NCBI GenBank assembly: GCA_947497495.1 | Contig: CANMGT010000001.1 | Coordinates: 248,001 to 312,000, forward strand | DNA length: 64,000 nt | DNA from: an uncultured Lentibacter sp. | Lineage (GTDB): Bacteria; Pseudomonadota; Alphaproteobacteria; Rhodobacterales; Rhodobacteraceae | Direction: 5' to 3' | Shown: positions 55,897 through 64,000 of the stretch, piece after piece | Layout of the letters: the number at the start of each line of letters is the position of its first letter | How positions within the stretch are numbered: the stretch's first letter is position 1 | Made by a program: the position numbers and the translations under genes | Notes under the pieces: model-generated | Databases searched by the model: none | Told to the model about the DNA's origin: nothing | Seen by the model: only the letters and a program-made list of their open reading frames with translations

Positions 55897-55917
55897 CCAT
55901 TCCGCTGTGCAGAATGG
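55897..55917. promoter_or_regulatory. Candidate IclR operator between divergent ACAD and quinone-oxidoreductase genes
   Basis: A 9-3-9 dyad: CCATTCCGC (55897-55905), TGT, GCAGAATGG (55909-55917), with one mismatched pair. Its 15-base core, read on the minus strand as TTCTGCACAGCGGAA, differs from the site at 47008-47022 in three positions. It is 45 bases before the ACAD ATG and 74 before the oxidoreductase ATG, suiting control of both divergent transcripts. Confidence 0.6.
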
Positions 55918-55990
55918 CGAACCGAATTGCGATTGACAAGATGCGACGCCACGTCTCTCTTTCCAACTCAGTTCAAACGGGGAGACGAAA

Positions 55991-56989
55991 ATGAAAGCCA
56001 TGCTAAGCCACGAGGCCGGCGGCCCAGAGACTTTGGTTCTGGAAGAAATGCCAACGCCGGAGCCCGGCAAGAACCAGGTCTTGATCAAAGTGCATGCGGC
56101 AGGTGTAAACTTCCCCGATACGCTGATCATTCGGGATCTCTACCAAGTCAAGCCGCCACGCCCGTTTGCTCCCGGAGGCGAGATCGCCGGTGAGGTTGCG
56201 GCCCTTGGTGAAGGCGTTACAGGCTTTGCCGTGGGCGATAGGGTGCTGGGCATGACGGGCTTTGGCGGCTTCGCTTCGCACGTCGCCGCCGACGCCGCGC
56301 GCATCATCAAAATCCCCGACAACATGCCCTATGACGAGGCCGCCTGCTTTGTGCTGACTTACGGAACGTCACACCACGCGCTGAAAGACCGCGCGACGCT
56401 TCAGCAAGGCGAATCGCTGCTTATCCTCGGGGCGGCGGGCGGCGTCGGCGCGGCTGCGATCGAGCTTGGCAAAGCTGCTGGTGCGCGTGTGATCGCGGCT
56501 GTTTCCTCAGAAGAAAAAGCGCAGTTCTGCCGCGACCTTGGCGCAGACGAAACGCTGATCTACGCGCGCGACATGTCAGACCGCACGGCGCAGAAAAACT
56601 TCTCCGCGCAGATCAAGGCCCTCGCGGGCGGCGACGGTGTTGACGTTGTCTACGACGCGGTCGGCGGCGACTACGCTGAGCCTGCCGTGCGTGCGCTGGC
56701 TTGGAAAGGCCGCTACCTTGTGGTTGGCTTCCCCGCTGGCATTCCCAAAATCCCGCTCAATCTGACACTGCTCAAAGGCTGTCAGATCGTCGGGGTTTTC
56801 TGGGGGGCACATACCGTGCGCGAGCCGAAAAACCACGCCGAGAACATGGGGGATCTCTTCCGCCTCTACGGCGAAGGCAAGGTCAGACCACGCATCTCGG
56901 CAAGTTATCCGCTGGCCAAAGCCGGAGACGCCCTGCAACTGCTACAAGACCGCAAAGTCTTGGGCAAAGTTGTCGTCACGATAGACTAG
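55991..56989 (+). CDS. NADPH:quinone oxidoreductase, zinc-free MDR family
   Basis: A 332-residue medium-chain reductase without zinc-binding Cys. N-terminal domain has GVNFPDTLIIRDLYQVKP (near 37) and GGEIAGEV; the cofactor site is ILGAAGGVGAAAIELGK (core GAAGGVG, near 150), followed by YDAVGG near 224. QOR-like members reduce enoyl or quinone substrates using NADPH. It starts with GGGGAGA before ATG and its 3' end overlaps the convergent phosphatase gene by 4 bases. Confidence 0.9.
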   Translation: MKAMLSHEAGGPETLVLEEMPTPEPGKNQVLIKVHAAGVNFPDTLIIRDLYQVKPPRPFAPGGEIAGEVAALGEGVTGFAVGDRVLGMTGFGGFASHVAADAARIIKIPDNMPYDEAACFVLTYGTSHHALKDRATLQQGESLLILGAAGGVGAAAIELGKAAGARVIAAVSSEEKAQFCRDLGADETLIYARDMSDRTAQKNFSAQIKALAGGDGVDVVYDAVGGDYAEPAVRALAWKGRYLVVGFPAGIPKIPLNLTLLKGCQIVGVFWGAHTVREPKNHAENMGDLFRLYGEGKVRPRISASYPLAKAGDALQLLQDRKVLGKVVVTID

Positions 56990-57642
56990 CCGCGCAGGTG
57001 CGAAACGTCGTTAAACCCGCGCAGGATCATCTGCTCGCCGCGCACCACAAGGCGGCTTATCGAGCCGTTCTCGGCACCAATAAAGGTGAAGGCGGGCGTG
57101 TTCGTGGCAAGGGCCAAAGCCGCCGCGATCACGCCGCCATGCACAACGACGGCAACAAGCTCGTCAGGGTGCGCGGAAGCGATCCGCAGCAAGCCAGCCC
57201 GCACCCGCGCCTGAAACGCGGCTGTGGTTTCGGCCCCCGGAATTTCGCCCCACTCCTGCCGTTCTTTGGCGCGCTGGATGGCCGGATCATTCTCCGCCGC
57301 GCGAAAGCGATACTCGCCCCCGTCCCAGTCGCCCAGAAAAATCTCGCGCAAGTCGCGCTCCACACTCGGCTCAAGGTTCAGGTGGCCCGCAAGGGGCGCC
57401 GCTGTCTGATGCGTGCGCCGCATCGTGGTCACGTAGATCGCGCTGATATCCTCGCCGCGCAGACGCTCGCCCACCGCCACAGCCTGCACTTCCCCGTCAG
57501 GGTGCAACGCAGGGTCGCCCTGCCCTTCCACCATCGGGAAGTTCTGGCCGCGCACCGCAGCCTGCGTTTCGCCATGCCGGATCAGCAGCAAATCAGCCGC
57601 GCCCTTAGGGGGCTGAAACCTGTGTTGTCGCGCTTCGTTCAT
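56986..57642 (-). CDS. Histidine phosphatase-family protein
   Basis: A 218-residue phosphatase with LLIRHGETQAAV (RHG near 22-24), TTMRRTHQTAAPL (Arg near 76), an ERDLREIFLGDWDGGEY block near 96 and the second catalytic His in VVVHGGVIAAAL near 165. Both catalytic His are present, unlike the paralogue at 48882-49532. Function unknown; phosphoglycerate-mutase-like or a small-molecule phosphatase. It is convergent with the quinone oxidoreductase gene. Confidence 0.88.
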   Translation of the reverse strand: MNEARQHRFQPPKGAADLLLIRHGETQAAVRGQNFPMVEGQGDPALHPDGEVQAVAVGERLRGEDISAIYVTTMRRTHQTAAPLAGHLNLEPSVERDLREIFLGDWDGGEYRFRAAENDPAIQRAKERQEWGEIPGAETTAAFQARVRAGLLRIASAHPDELVAVVVHGGVIAAALALATNTPAFTFIGAENGSISRLVVRGEQMILRGFNDVSHLRG

Positions 57643-57682
57643 CTCAAATCTCTCCTCGTTTCACTGCAATAGGACACATCTC

Positions 57683-58687
57683 ATGCAAAACCGCCAGATC
57701 ACAGTCGCCGAACTTCCAACAGATGCGCTCAAGCCCGAGCACTTCAAACTGACAGAAGCTGCAATGCCCGAAGCAGGCGAAGGCGAAGTGTTGCTGCGGG
57801 TGATCCTGATGTCGATCGACGCCGCCAACCGCTCATGGATGAAGGGCGCAACCTACCGCGCCGCCGTGCAGGCGGGCGACGCCATGCCAACCTACGCACT
57901 CTGCGAAGTTGTCCAGTCCAACAGTCCGCAGCTTGCGGTTGGCGACATCGTCGCCGCCGAGGCCACGTGGTCTGACTACATCGTCGCCAAGGCCCACAAG
58001 GTGCAAAAAATGCCCAAAGTCGACAAGCTCTCGCACCTCATGTCTGTCTATGGCATCGCTGGCAAAACGGCTTTTCACGGGCTTATATCTGTCGGCAAAC
58101 CGATGGCAGGCGAAACCGTGCTTGTCTCGGCTGCGGCTGGCTCGGTTGGCGGCTATGTCGGGCAGATCGCCAAGGCGCTTGGCTGCCGTGTTGTCGGCAT
58201 CGCGGGCGGAGCACAAAAGTGCAAATGGGTGCAAGACGAACTCGGCTTTGACGCCTGCATCGACTATCGCGAAGCTGGCCTCTCCAAAGCGCTCAAGGCC
58301 GCCTGCCCCACGGGCGTTGACGTCTACTTTGATAACGTCGGCGGCAAAATTCTCGAAAGTTCGCTCAACTTCATGAACGAAAAAGGCCGAGTTGTTTGCT
58401 GTGGCGCGATCAGCCAATACGACACGGAAAGCCCGACAGGCCCGCGCAACCTTCCCGGCATTGTCGTCGTCAAACGCCTCAAGATGGAGGGCTTCATCGT
58501 GATGGACTTTGCACACAACGACGCCAAATGCATCCGCGCGATGCAGCACTGGGTGTCCACCGGCCAAGTCAAAGTCACTGAGGATATTGTCGAAGGGCTT
58601 GAGAACGCCCCCCAAGCGCTCATCGGCCTGCTTGCAGGCGACAACAAAGGCAAGCGCCTCGTGCGCGTAGCCGCAGACCCTTCATAA
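57683..58687 (+). CDS. NADP-dependent oxidoreductase, zinc-free MDR (CurA/LTB4DH-like)
   Basis: A 334-residue reductase with RVILMSIDAANRSWM (near 36), VYGIAGKTAFHGL (near 115), the cofactor motif SAAAGSVGGYVGQIAKALG (near 150; core AAAGSVGG) and YFDNVGGKILESSLNFM near 210. Relatives reduce 2-alkenals, prostaglandins or curcumin. It could reduce an unsaturated intermediate. It starts 40 bases after the divergent phosphatase and is followed by the MaoC gene after 11 bases. Confidence 0.9.
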   Translation: MQNRQITVAELPTDALKPEHFKLTEAAMPEAGEGEVLLRVILMSIDAANRSWMKGATYRAAVQAGDAMPTYALCEVVQSNSPQLAVGDIVAAEATWSDYIVAKAHKVQKMPKVDKLSHLMSVYGIAGKTAFHGLISVGKPMAGETVLVSAAAGSVGGYVGQIAKALGCRVVGIAGGAQKCKWVQDELGFDACIDYREAGLSKALKAACPTGVDVYFDNVGGKILESSLNFMNEKGRVVCCGAISQYDTESPTGPRNLPGIVVVKRLKMEGFIVMDFAHNDAKCIRAMQHWVSTGQVKVTEDIVEGLENAPQALIGLLAGDNKGKRLVRVAADPS

Positions 58688-58698
58688 GGAGCCAACCC

Positions 58699-59169
58699 AT
58701 GTCATCTCTTCAAACAGCCCTTAAAAATTCCGAAGCCCTGATCGGCACCGAAGTCGGCGTTTCAAACTGGATCACCGTTGATCAGGCGATGATCGACGAC
58801 TTCGCCAAAACAACCCATGACGAGCAGTGGATCCACATCGACCCTGAGCGCGCTGCCGCCGAGACGCCCTTTGGCGGCACCATCGCCCATGGCTTCCTGA
58901 CGCTCTCGCTCGCCAGCCGCTTTGCCTACGACTGTTTCGCCATGCTGCCGGGCCAGACAATGGGCATCAACTACGGCATGAACAAGTTGCGCTTTCTAAT
59001 GCCCGTGCGCGCGGGCTCGCGCTTGCGCGGGCGCTTCACGTTGCACGCCGTCAAGGCCCGCAACGCGACAGACTTGCTGCGCACCAACGTTCTCACCATC
59101 GAGATAGAAGGCGAGGAAACTCCCGCGCTGATCGCCGAATGGCTCGGCTTGGCTGTCTTCAAAGACTAG
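58699..59169 (+). CDS. MaoC-family (R)-specific enoyl-CoA hydratase
   Basis: A 156-residue single-hotdog hydratase. The hydratase 2 motif is DFAKTTHDEQWIHIDPERA (about 34-52; catalytic Asp and His in this stretch), followed by FGGTIAHGFLTLS near 60. It probably forms (R)-3-hydroxyacyl-CoA, which fits the MFE-2-type SDR in the divergent operon. GGAGCC-type signal precedes the ATG. Confidence 0.92.
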   Translation: MSSLQTALKNSEALIGTEVGVSNWITVDQAMIDDFAKTTHDEQWIHIDPERAAAETPFGGTIAHGFLTLSLASRFAYDCFAMLPGQTMGINYGMNKLRFLMPVRAGSRLRGRFTLHAVKARNATDLLRTNVLTIEIEGEETPALIAEWLGLAVFKD

Positions 59170-59211
59170 GCTACAAAAGCCCTACCGCCATTCACCCAGA
59201 GGAAAACAGCC

Positions 59212-60333
59212 ATGCACATCGAGCCCTTCGGCGTTGAAATCTGGATGAATGAGTGGGAGACAAAATGCGCGCTGAACCTCGCGGAAACCTGCGTTGAGAG
59301 CCTGACAATCGCCCAGCTTCTCGCACTAGCGGGCAAGAACGACGTTGACCTCTCCGAATTGCTGCCGATGAAGATGACTTACGGCGCGATCGAAGGCTCG
59401 ACACGTCTGCGCACCGCGATCTGCGCTTTGTATGAGCGTCAAAAACTTGAGAACGTCGTCGTCACCCACGGCACGATCGGCGCCAACATGCTGGTGCACA
59501 AAACACTGGTGTCTGCGGGTGATTGCGTTGTTGCCGTGGTGCCAACCTACCAGCAGCACTATTCAATACCTGCCAGCATCGGTGCTGATGTTCACCAACT
59601 CAAGCTGCATGAAGACAACGGCTTCTTGCCCGACTTGAACGCCCTGCGTGCCCTCGTCACGCCCGACACCAAGCTGATCGCGATCAACAATCCGAACAAC
59701 CCGACAGGCGCGCTGATGAGCCGAGCGATGTTGGAAGAGATCGCCGACATAGCCCGCGAAGCTGACGCCTACATTCTCTGCGACGAGGTCTACCGCGGCA
59801 CCGATCAGGAAGGCGGCGGCATGACCGCCTCCATCGCCGACATCTACGAGAAGGGCATCAGCACCGCCAGCATGTCAAAGGCCTTCGCGCTGGCTGGGCT
59901 GAGGCTTGGCTGGATAGCAGGCCCGCAGGAGGTGCTGGAAGCCGTCGCGATCCACCGTGACTATGACACCATCTCTGTCGGAATGATCGACGATCACTTC
60001 GCCGCCCTCGCGCTGGAACACGCCGACAAGGTGCTGGCGCGCAGCCAGCAGATCACTCGTGGCAACCTTGCGGTTCTCGAAAGCTGGGTAGATAGCCAGC
60101 CGCTGATCACTTGGGTCAAACCCAAGTCAGGCACGACGGCGCTGTTGAAATACGACTTGCCCATGAGCTCCCGCGAGTTGTGCGTTGATTTGCTCAAAGA
60201 AACCGGCGTCATGTTCACGCCCGGGTCGGCGCTCAATATGGAAGGCTACCTTCGCATCGGTTACGCAAACACGCCGGAGATCCTTGAAGAGGGCCTCAAG
60301 CGGGTCGGCGCCTATTTTGCCAAAGTGGCCTGA
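59212..60333 (+). CDS. PLP-dependent class I/II aminotransferase
   Basis: A 373-residue fold-type I aminotransferase. NPNNPTGALMS (near 164), CDEVYRG (near 190), the Schiff-base lysine in ASMSKAFALAGLRLGW (near 223) and the substrate-binding Arg in GYLRIGYANTP near 347 are all present. The residues around the small-subunit entrance do not identify the substrate. Its position between the acyl-CoA island and the decayed polyamine genes suggests nitrogen metabolism, but the call stops at the family. Confidence 0.9.
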   Translation: MHIEPFGVEIWMNEWETKCALNLAETCVESLTIAQLLALAGKNDVDLSELLPMKMTYGAIEGSTRLRTAICALYERQKLENVVVTHGTIGANMLVHKTLVSAGDCVVAVVPTYQQHYSIPASIGADVHQLKLHEDNGFLPDLNALRALVTPDTKLIAINNPNNPTGALMSRAMLEEIADIAREADAYILCDEVYRGTDQEGGGMTASIADIYEKGISTASMSKAFALAGLRLGWIAGPQEVLEAVAIHRDYDTISVGMIDDHFAALALEHADKVLARSQQITRGNLAVLESWVDSQPLITWVKPKSGTTALLKYDLPMSSRELCVDLLKETGVMFTPGSALNMEGYLRIGYANTPEILEEGLKRVGAYFAKVA

Positions 60334-60420
60334 CGGGACGGCGCACTTTAGCCGGCATGATGACCGGTCAAAAACAAATCCCTAGCAGGAAGAATTTATC
60401 CTGATAAGCTTTCAGGCGCA

Positions 60421-60433
60421 GGCTTTTAAAGCC
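60421..60433. promoter_or_regulatory. Short perfect palindrome upstream of the amidase gene
   Basis: GGCTTTTAAAGCC reads the same on both strands around a central T. It lies 27 bases before the amidase ATG in the 127-base gap after the aminotransferase. It may be an operator; a hairpin would have almost no loop. Another short dyad around ACCGGT lies about 45 bases upstream. Confidence 0.35.
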
Positions 60434-60460
60434 GTGAATCGCTCAATGAGGAGCTGTCAG

Positions 60461-61909
60461 ATGAGTTCTCAAACACACCTTGATGCCACATATTTCGCGC
60501 AACAGGTCGCTACAGGCGCGGCCTCGCCGGACGAGTTGCTTGATGAGGCTCTCGCACGTGTCGCAGCCCTCAACCCCAAGCTCAACGCTGTCGTCAACCT
60601 GCAAGAAGACACCGCGCGCAAGGCCATCAAGGCGGGCCTACCGAACGGGCCTTTCAGGGGCGTGCCCTTCCTGATCAAAGACTTGGGCGCCGAGGCGAAG
60701 GACTTTCCCGCGCACAACGGCTCAAACCTTTTGCGCGACACGCGCTACGCCTACGACAGCGCGATTTACGAGCGCATTCGGGCCACAGGCGTTGTCACCT
60801 TCGGGCGCACAACCTCGCCCGAAGGCGGCGTCGGGCCAGTGACAGAGGCCTCGGTTTACGGCGGCCCAACGCGCAACCCTTGGGATGTTTCGCGCACCTC
60901 CGGCGGCTCTTCCGGCGGCTCTGGCGCGGCAGTGGCAGCGGGCATCGTGTCGATGGCGCATGGCTCGGACGGCGGCGGCTCGGTGCGCATTCCGGCCTCA
61001 AGCTGCGGGCTGTTCGGCTTTAAGGCAACGCGTGCACGCTTCCCTGACGGGCCCGCCTCTGGCGAGGGCTGGGCGGGCATGGCCTGCGACGGTTTCCTGT
61101 CACATTCGGTGCGTGACAACGCCACGATGATGGACGCCTGCGCGGGCTCCGATCTCGGCGCGCCCTACGTCGCTCCCGCGATGGAAACCAGCTTTTCTGA
61201 CGCCATCAAGCACCCGCCACGCCCGCTGCGTGTGAAAGTCTGCGACACGACATTCACAGGAGCGCCGATTGACCCCGCCTGCAAAGAAGCCGTCGATAAA
61301 ACCGCAAAACTTCTCGAAAGCCTCGGCCACGACGTAACACCCGGCCTCCCGCAGGCCGACCACGACGGCATGATGCACGCTTGGACAAAGATCGTCGCCT
61401 GCGGCACCGCGCTTTGGATCGAGAACACGCTCAAAGCCAAGGGACGTGATCTGCAACAAGGTGACGTGCAAGGCATCGCCCGTGGCGCACGCGCTTTCGC
61501 CCGTGAAATTTCCGGCGCGCAATACCTTGCTGCGGTGAACAAAATTCATGCCTACGGGCGCGAAATGGCCGCCGTGTTTACGGGCTGTGACATCGTGCTG
61601 TCAGCAACGCTCGCCGAGCCACCAGCCGAGGTTGGCCGCTTTCACCACGAGCGCGAAGACTTTGAAAACTACCGCGTCGGGCCTGGTGGCGTGTTTGAGT
61701 ATTCGCCGTTCTGCGCCGCCTTCAACGCCAGTGGCCAGCCCGCCGCCACGGTGCCCATGCACTGGACAGACGACGGTCTTCCTGTGGGCATCCACCTTGC
61801 CGCCGCATTCGGCGAGGATGCCACATTAATAGCCCTCTGCGCACAACTTGAGCAGGCCGCGCCTTGGGCAGGCAGAAAGCCCGACATGTTAACAGCTTAC
61901 CTTGCATAA
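60461..61909 (+). CDS. Amidase signature-family hydrolase
   Basis: A 482-residue amidase with the Ser-cisSer-Lys triad: Lys in FLIKDLG (near 73), cis-Ser and nucleophile Ser in RTSGGSSGGSGAAVAAG (near 155) and GSDGGGSVRIPAS (near 178). The gene starts at ATG 60461 after GAGGAG; an upstream ATG at 60434 gives a longer product without family similarity. It may hydrolyse an amide, such as an amidated or acylated polyamine product, but the sequence does not fix the substrate. Confidence 0.92.
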   Translation: MSSQTHLDATYFAQQVATGAASPDELLDEALARVAALNPKLNAVVNLQEDTARKAIKAGLPNGPFRGVPFLIKDLGAEAKDFPAHNGSNLLRDTRYAYDSAIYERIRATGVVTFGRTTSPEGGVGPVTEASVYGGPTRNPWDVSRTSGGSSGGSGAAVAAGIVSMAHGSDGGGSVRIPASSCGLFGFKATRARFPDGPASGEGWAGMACDGFLSHSVRDNATMMDACAGSDLGAPYVAPAMETSFSDAIKHPPRPLRVKVCDTTFTGAPIDPACKEAVDKTAKLLESLGHDVTPGLPQADHDGMMHAWTKIVACGTALWIENTLKAKGRDLQQGDVQGIARGARAFAREISGAQYLAAVNKIHAYGREMAAVFTGCDIVLSATLAEPPAEVGRFHHEREDFENYRVGPGGVFEYSPFCAAFNASGQPAATVPMHWTDDGLPVGIHLAAAFGEDATLIALCAQLEQAAPWAGRKPDMLTAYLA

Positions 61910-61910
61910 A

Positions 61911-62418
61911 GGCGTTATACGGCGCTGGAGCAAGCGCGGTAACGTTCCTTGGAGATCTCTCTATCGGCGTCGAATAAGGCGCGTTTTTCACGCTGCTGGC
62001 CCGTCCGGATGTGGCAAAATCACCTTTCTACGTTGCATCGCGGGCTTTACGCCCCACGTCAGGCAGCATACACCTTACGGGCCGCGACACCACGCACACG
62101 CCGCCCAACCAACGGCCTGTCAACGCCGGGTTCCAGGCCTACGCGCTGTTCTCGCACCTGAGCGTCGCCCAGAACATCGGGTTCGACCTCAAGTTAAAGG
62201 GAAAACCCGCCGCAGAGGTTAACAAAGCCGTTGAGCGCGTGCTCTCTCTGGGCACATCTGAAGCGTTTGCCACACCAGCTTTCGGGCAGCCAGCAGCAGC
62301 GCGTCGCCTTCGCCCGCGCATCTACCCCGAGCCGGAAGTCCTGCCGCTCGATAAGCCGCTTTCGGCTCATCGAAGCCGGCTACGATCTTTACGCATCCCG
62401 CTGGCAAGTGCTGCGCGG
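61911..62418 (+). pseudogene. Remnant of a spermidine/putrescine ABC transporter ATPase (PotA-like)
   Basis: Pieces of an ABC ATPase appear in successive frames: VTFLGDLSIGVE before an in-frame TAA, then TLL in that frame and PSGCGKITFLRCIAGF one base later (Walker A with Thr to Ile), then HLTGRDTTHTPPNQRPVN, QAYALFSHLSVAQNIGFDL, LSGSQQQRVAFARA in a third frame and LDKPLSAHRSRLR in a fourth. The order is that of PotA, but at least three frameshifts, one stop and loss of the C-terminal half exclude function. Its 3' edge joins directly to a binding-protein fragment. Confidence 0.85.
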
Positions 62419-62700
62419 GTGAACAACCCAGACGTTGTCTATGGCTACCCGAAAGAAGGCTACTCGCTGTTTATGGACTGGGTTGCGCTGCTCTCGGACG
62501 CCAAGAACGTTGACGAAGCCCAGCAGTTCATCAACCTCGTCCTCGATCCGAAAAACGCCGCGATAATCTCAAGCTTCGAGCGTTACGCCAACGGCGTTGC
62601 TGGCTCTGCTGAGTTCATGCCCGAAGACATGAAAACAGCGCCCAAGATCGCGACACCTGCCGAGTTCGCTGGCGCGGGGCGGCTCAGGCGGCCCCGCAAC
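62419..62700 (+). pseudogene. C-terminal remnant of a PotD/PotF-like polyamine-binding protein
   Basis: The frame encodes NNPDVVYGYPKEGYSLFMDW, DAKNVDEAQQFINLVLDP and FMPEDMKTAPKIATPAEFAGAG, which match the last third of periplasmic spermidine/putrescine-binding proteins. The N-terminal signal peptide and lobe 1 are absent. It follows the PotA-like remnant without a gap, so an internal deletion removed the region between. A GC-rich hairpin (62674-62680 / 62691-62697) closes it. Confidence 0.8.
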
Positions 62701-62711
62701 ACCCCACCGGC

Positions 62712-63745
62712 TCATGCGTCTTTGAAGCCTTCCAGAACGTTGACCGTGTTGATGCCAACAGCCTCCACCGCATAGCCGCCTTCCATGCAGAACACCGTGG
62801 GCAGCTTGAGTTTGCCAATGCGGCGGCTTGCATCTGTAAAGTCGTCGCATTCGAGTTTGAAAAAGCTGATAGGGTCTTCCTTGAACGCGGCCACACCCAG
62901 CGCGACAACCAGCGCCTCAGCCCCCCAAGCCCTGATCTTTTCAATCGCGTCATCAAGGGCAGCGGCCCAAGCGCCGTAGCCCGTGCCAGCCGTCATCGGG
63001 TAGTTAAAGTTGGCCCCCTCACCCGCGCCGCGGCCCCTCTCGTCGGCATAGCCGAGGTAGTAGGGGTATGTCTCTTGCGGGGCACCGTGCAGCGAGACAA
63101 ACAACGCATCGGGGCGGTCATAAAACAGCGACTGCGTGCCATTGCCGTGGTGAAAGTCAATGTCCAGAATGGCCACGCGCGTGGCGCCCCCGTCGCGAAA
63201 CATCTGCGCTGTCACGGCGGCGTTGTTGATAAAGCAATAGCCGCCATACTGGTCGCGGGTGGCGTGGTGGCCCGGCGGACGGCACAGGGCAAAAGCGCTG
63301 CCAGCCCCGGCCGCCACATGCCTCTGCGCCGTCTGCGCACTCGCAACCGAAGACAGCGTCGCGCGCCAAGTGCCTTGGGTGATAGCCGTCTCTGACGCGT
63401 GGCAGTAATAGCCAACCTTGCCGTCGATAAACTCGGGGATCCTGTCCATGTGCATGCCGCGCGCAGGCACGTTCGCGGCGATAATCTCGCCCCCCCCATG
63501 CCTGCGGCTTTCCACTCGTCCCAAGCCTTTTCCAGAAACGTCAGATAGCCCGGATCAAGCAGCGCCTGTACCGGCTTCATGTCAACAGCGTCCGGCGCAA
63601 CCAAGTCTGTAAGATTGCGCTCTTGCAGCCGGTTGAGAATATACTCAACTCGTGAAGGCCGCTCAAACGGCGTGACAAACTCGCCGCCCGAAAGCTCGGC
63701 CTACGGGAAATGCAGGCGGTGATCTTCGCTGTAAACAATGCGCAT
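62712..63745 (-). pseudogene. Acetylpolyamine amidohydrolase/histone-deacetylase-family pseudogene
   Basis: From ATG 63745 (AAGGAG upstream) the reading frame meets TAG at 63701-63703 after HFP, then continues with AELSGGEFVTPFERPSR to about 63500. At a run of eight C (63490-63497) it shifts frame into GGGEIIAANVPARGM, RPPGHHATRDQYGG, LDIDFHHGNGTQ and MEGGYAVEAVG. The third zinc ligand is also lost: the family LGVD-F reads LGVAAF (Asp to Ala). Two frame-destroying changes plus a catalytic mutation argue for true decay. Intact relatives deacetylate N-acetylputrescine or similar. Confidence 0.87.
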
Positions 63746-63812
63746 GTCGCGAGGCTCCTTCTAACGCGGGTTCCCCCACCTTAGAGCGCAACACACCGAT
63801 GCATGCAAAAAT

Positions 63813-64000
63813 TTACGCGTTTACAAGCTCTGCGAAAACATCCAGCAACTTGTGCTTCAGAACCTTGCCTGTCGCGGCGGCAGGCAAGGCGCTGACAGGA
63901 AATATACGCGAGGGCCGCTTATAGCTGCTCAGCCGCGCGCCCGCGAACTCCGTCAGAGCGCGCACATCAAAACGTTCGGGCGAAACGCACTGCACGAACG
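63813..64000 (-). CDS. AMP-binding enzyme (acyl-CoA ligase type), C-terminal part (5' truncated by window)
   Basis: About 62 codons are visible. They contain RFDVRALTEFAGARLSSYKRPSRI and the terminal ATGKVLKHKLLDVF, which match the C-terminal subdomain of acyl-CoA ligases with the catalytic Lys in GKVLKHKL. The rest lies beyond the window edge. It is separated from the pseudogene by about 70 bases with no other feature. Confidence 0.75.
   Translation of the reverse strand, partial: FVQCVSPERFDVRALTEFAGARLSSYKRPSRIFPVSALPAAATGKVLKHKLLDVFAELVNA

Overview
The window is a high-GC bacterial chromosome segment. It looks like an alphaproteobacterium of the family Rhodobacteraceae (Roseobacter-type). 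The basis is the conserved order rsh / DUF2062 / pdxJ / ABZJ-type membrane protein / acpS / lepB / rnc / era / DUF1491, the lgt / MidA-type methyltransferase / pgeF block, the dac-tmk-holB-TatD block, and the wording of many proteins. Taxonomy is an inference from gene order and protein style, not from a marker search. I see no CRISPR array, prophage, insertion sequence or rRNA.

Layout. (1) 0-12.5 kb, mostly plus strand: the C-terminus of a (p)ppGpp synthetase/hydrolase, then a tightly overlapping housekeeping operon (pdxJ to DUF1491), an FAD-linked oxidase, and the lgt operon. A 47-codon conserved small protein closes this block. (2) 12.5-22.3 kb, mostly minus strand: AEC transporter, MBL hydrolase, TatD nuclease, DNA polymerase III delta', thymidylate kinase, D,D-carboxypeptidase, SPOR lipoprotein, tRNA-Ser(UGA), aroQ, a Kbp-like BON-LysM protein, an MsbA-type ABC exporter and tRNA-Gly(UCC). 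(3) 22.4-25 kb: a Hint-domain protein and a Cys/Met-metabolism PLP enzyme. (4) 25-30.2 kb, minus strand: a complete urease operon ureD-ureA-(new 57-aa protein)-ureB-ureC-ureE-ureF-ureG. (5) 30.4-59.2 kb: a large acyl-CoA catabolic island. A plus-strand operon (acyl-CoA ligase, 3-hydroxyacyl-CoA dehydrogenase, enoyl-CoA hydratase, ACAD11-like dehydrogenase, two SDRs, VOC) faces a minus-strand set (thioesterase, acetoacetyl-CoA synthetase, serine hydrolase, LivFGMH plus binding protein). A second minus-strand operon follows (two acyl-CoA dehydrogenases, two SDRs, thiolase, nitronate-monooxygenase-like enzyme, histidine phosphatase, ACAD11-type kinase, IclR regulator), with divergent quinone oxidoreductase, MDR reductase and MaoC genes. 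(6) 59.2-64 kb: aminotransferase and amidase, then a decayed polyamine locus (potA and potD-like remnants fused by a deletion, and an acetylpolyamine-amidohydrolase pseudogene), and the C-terminus of another AMP-binding enzyme.

How it fits together. The most interesting unit is the island at 30-59 kb. The kinase and dehydrogenase halves of mammalian ACAD11 are present as separate genes 12 kb apart. In ACAD10/11 and in bacterial levulinate (lva) pathways these activities process 4-hydroxyacyl-CoA through a 4-phospho intermediate. Ligase, beta-oxidation enzymes, thiolase, acetoacetyl-CoA synthetase, a branched-chain-amino-acid-type ABC importer and an esterase/lactonase-like serine hydrolase surround them. 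Two related dyads, one upstream of the dual acyl-CoA dehydrogenase operon and one between iclR and the transporter operon, suggest that the IclR protein encoded at the end of that operon controls both. The substrate is unknown. A 4-hydroxy acid or gamma-lactone is a hypothesis, not a demonstration.
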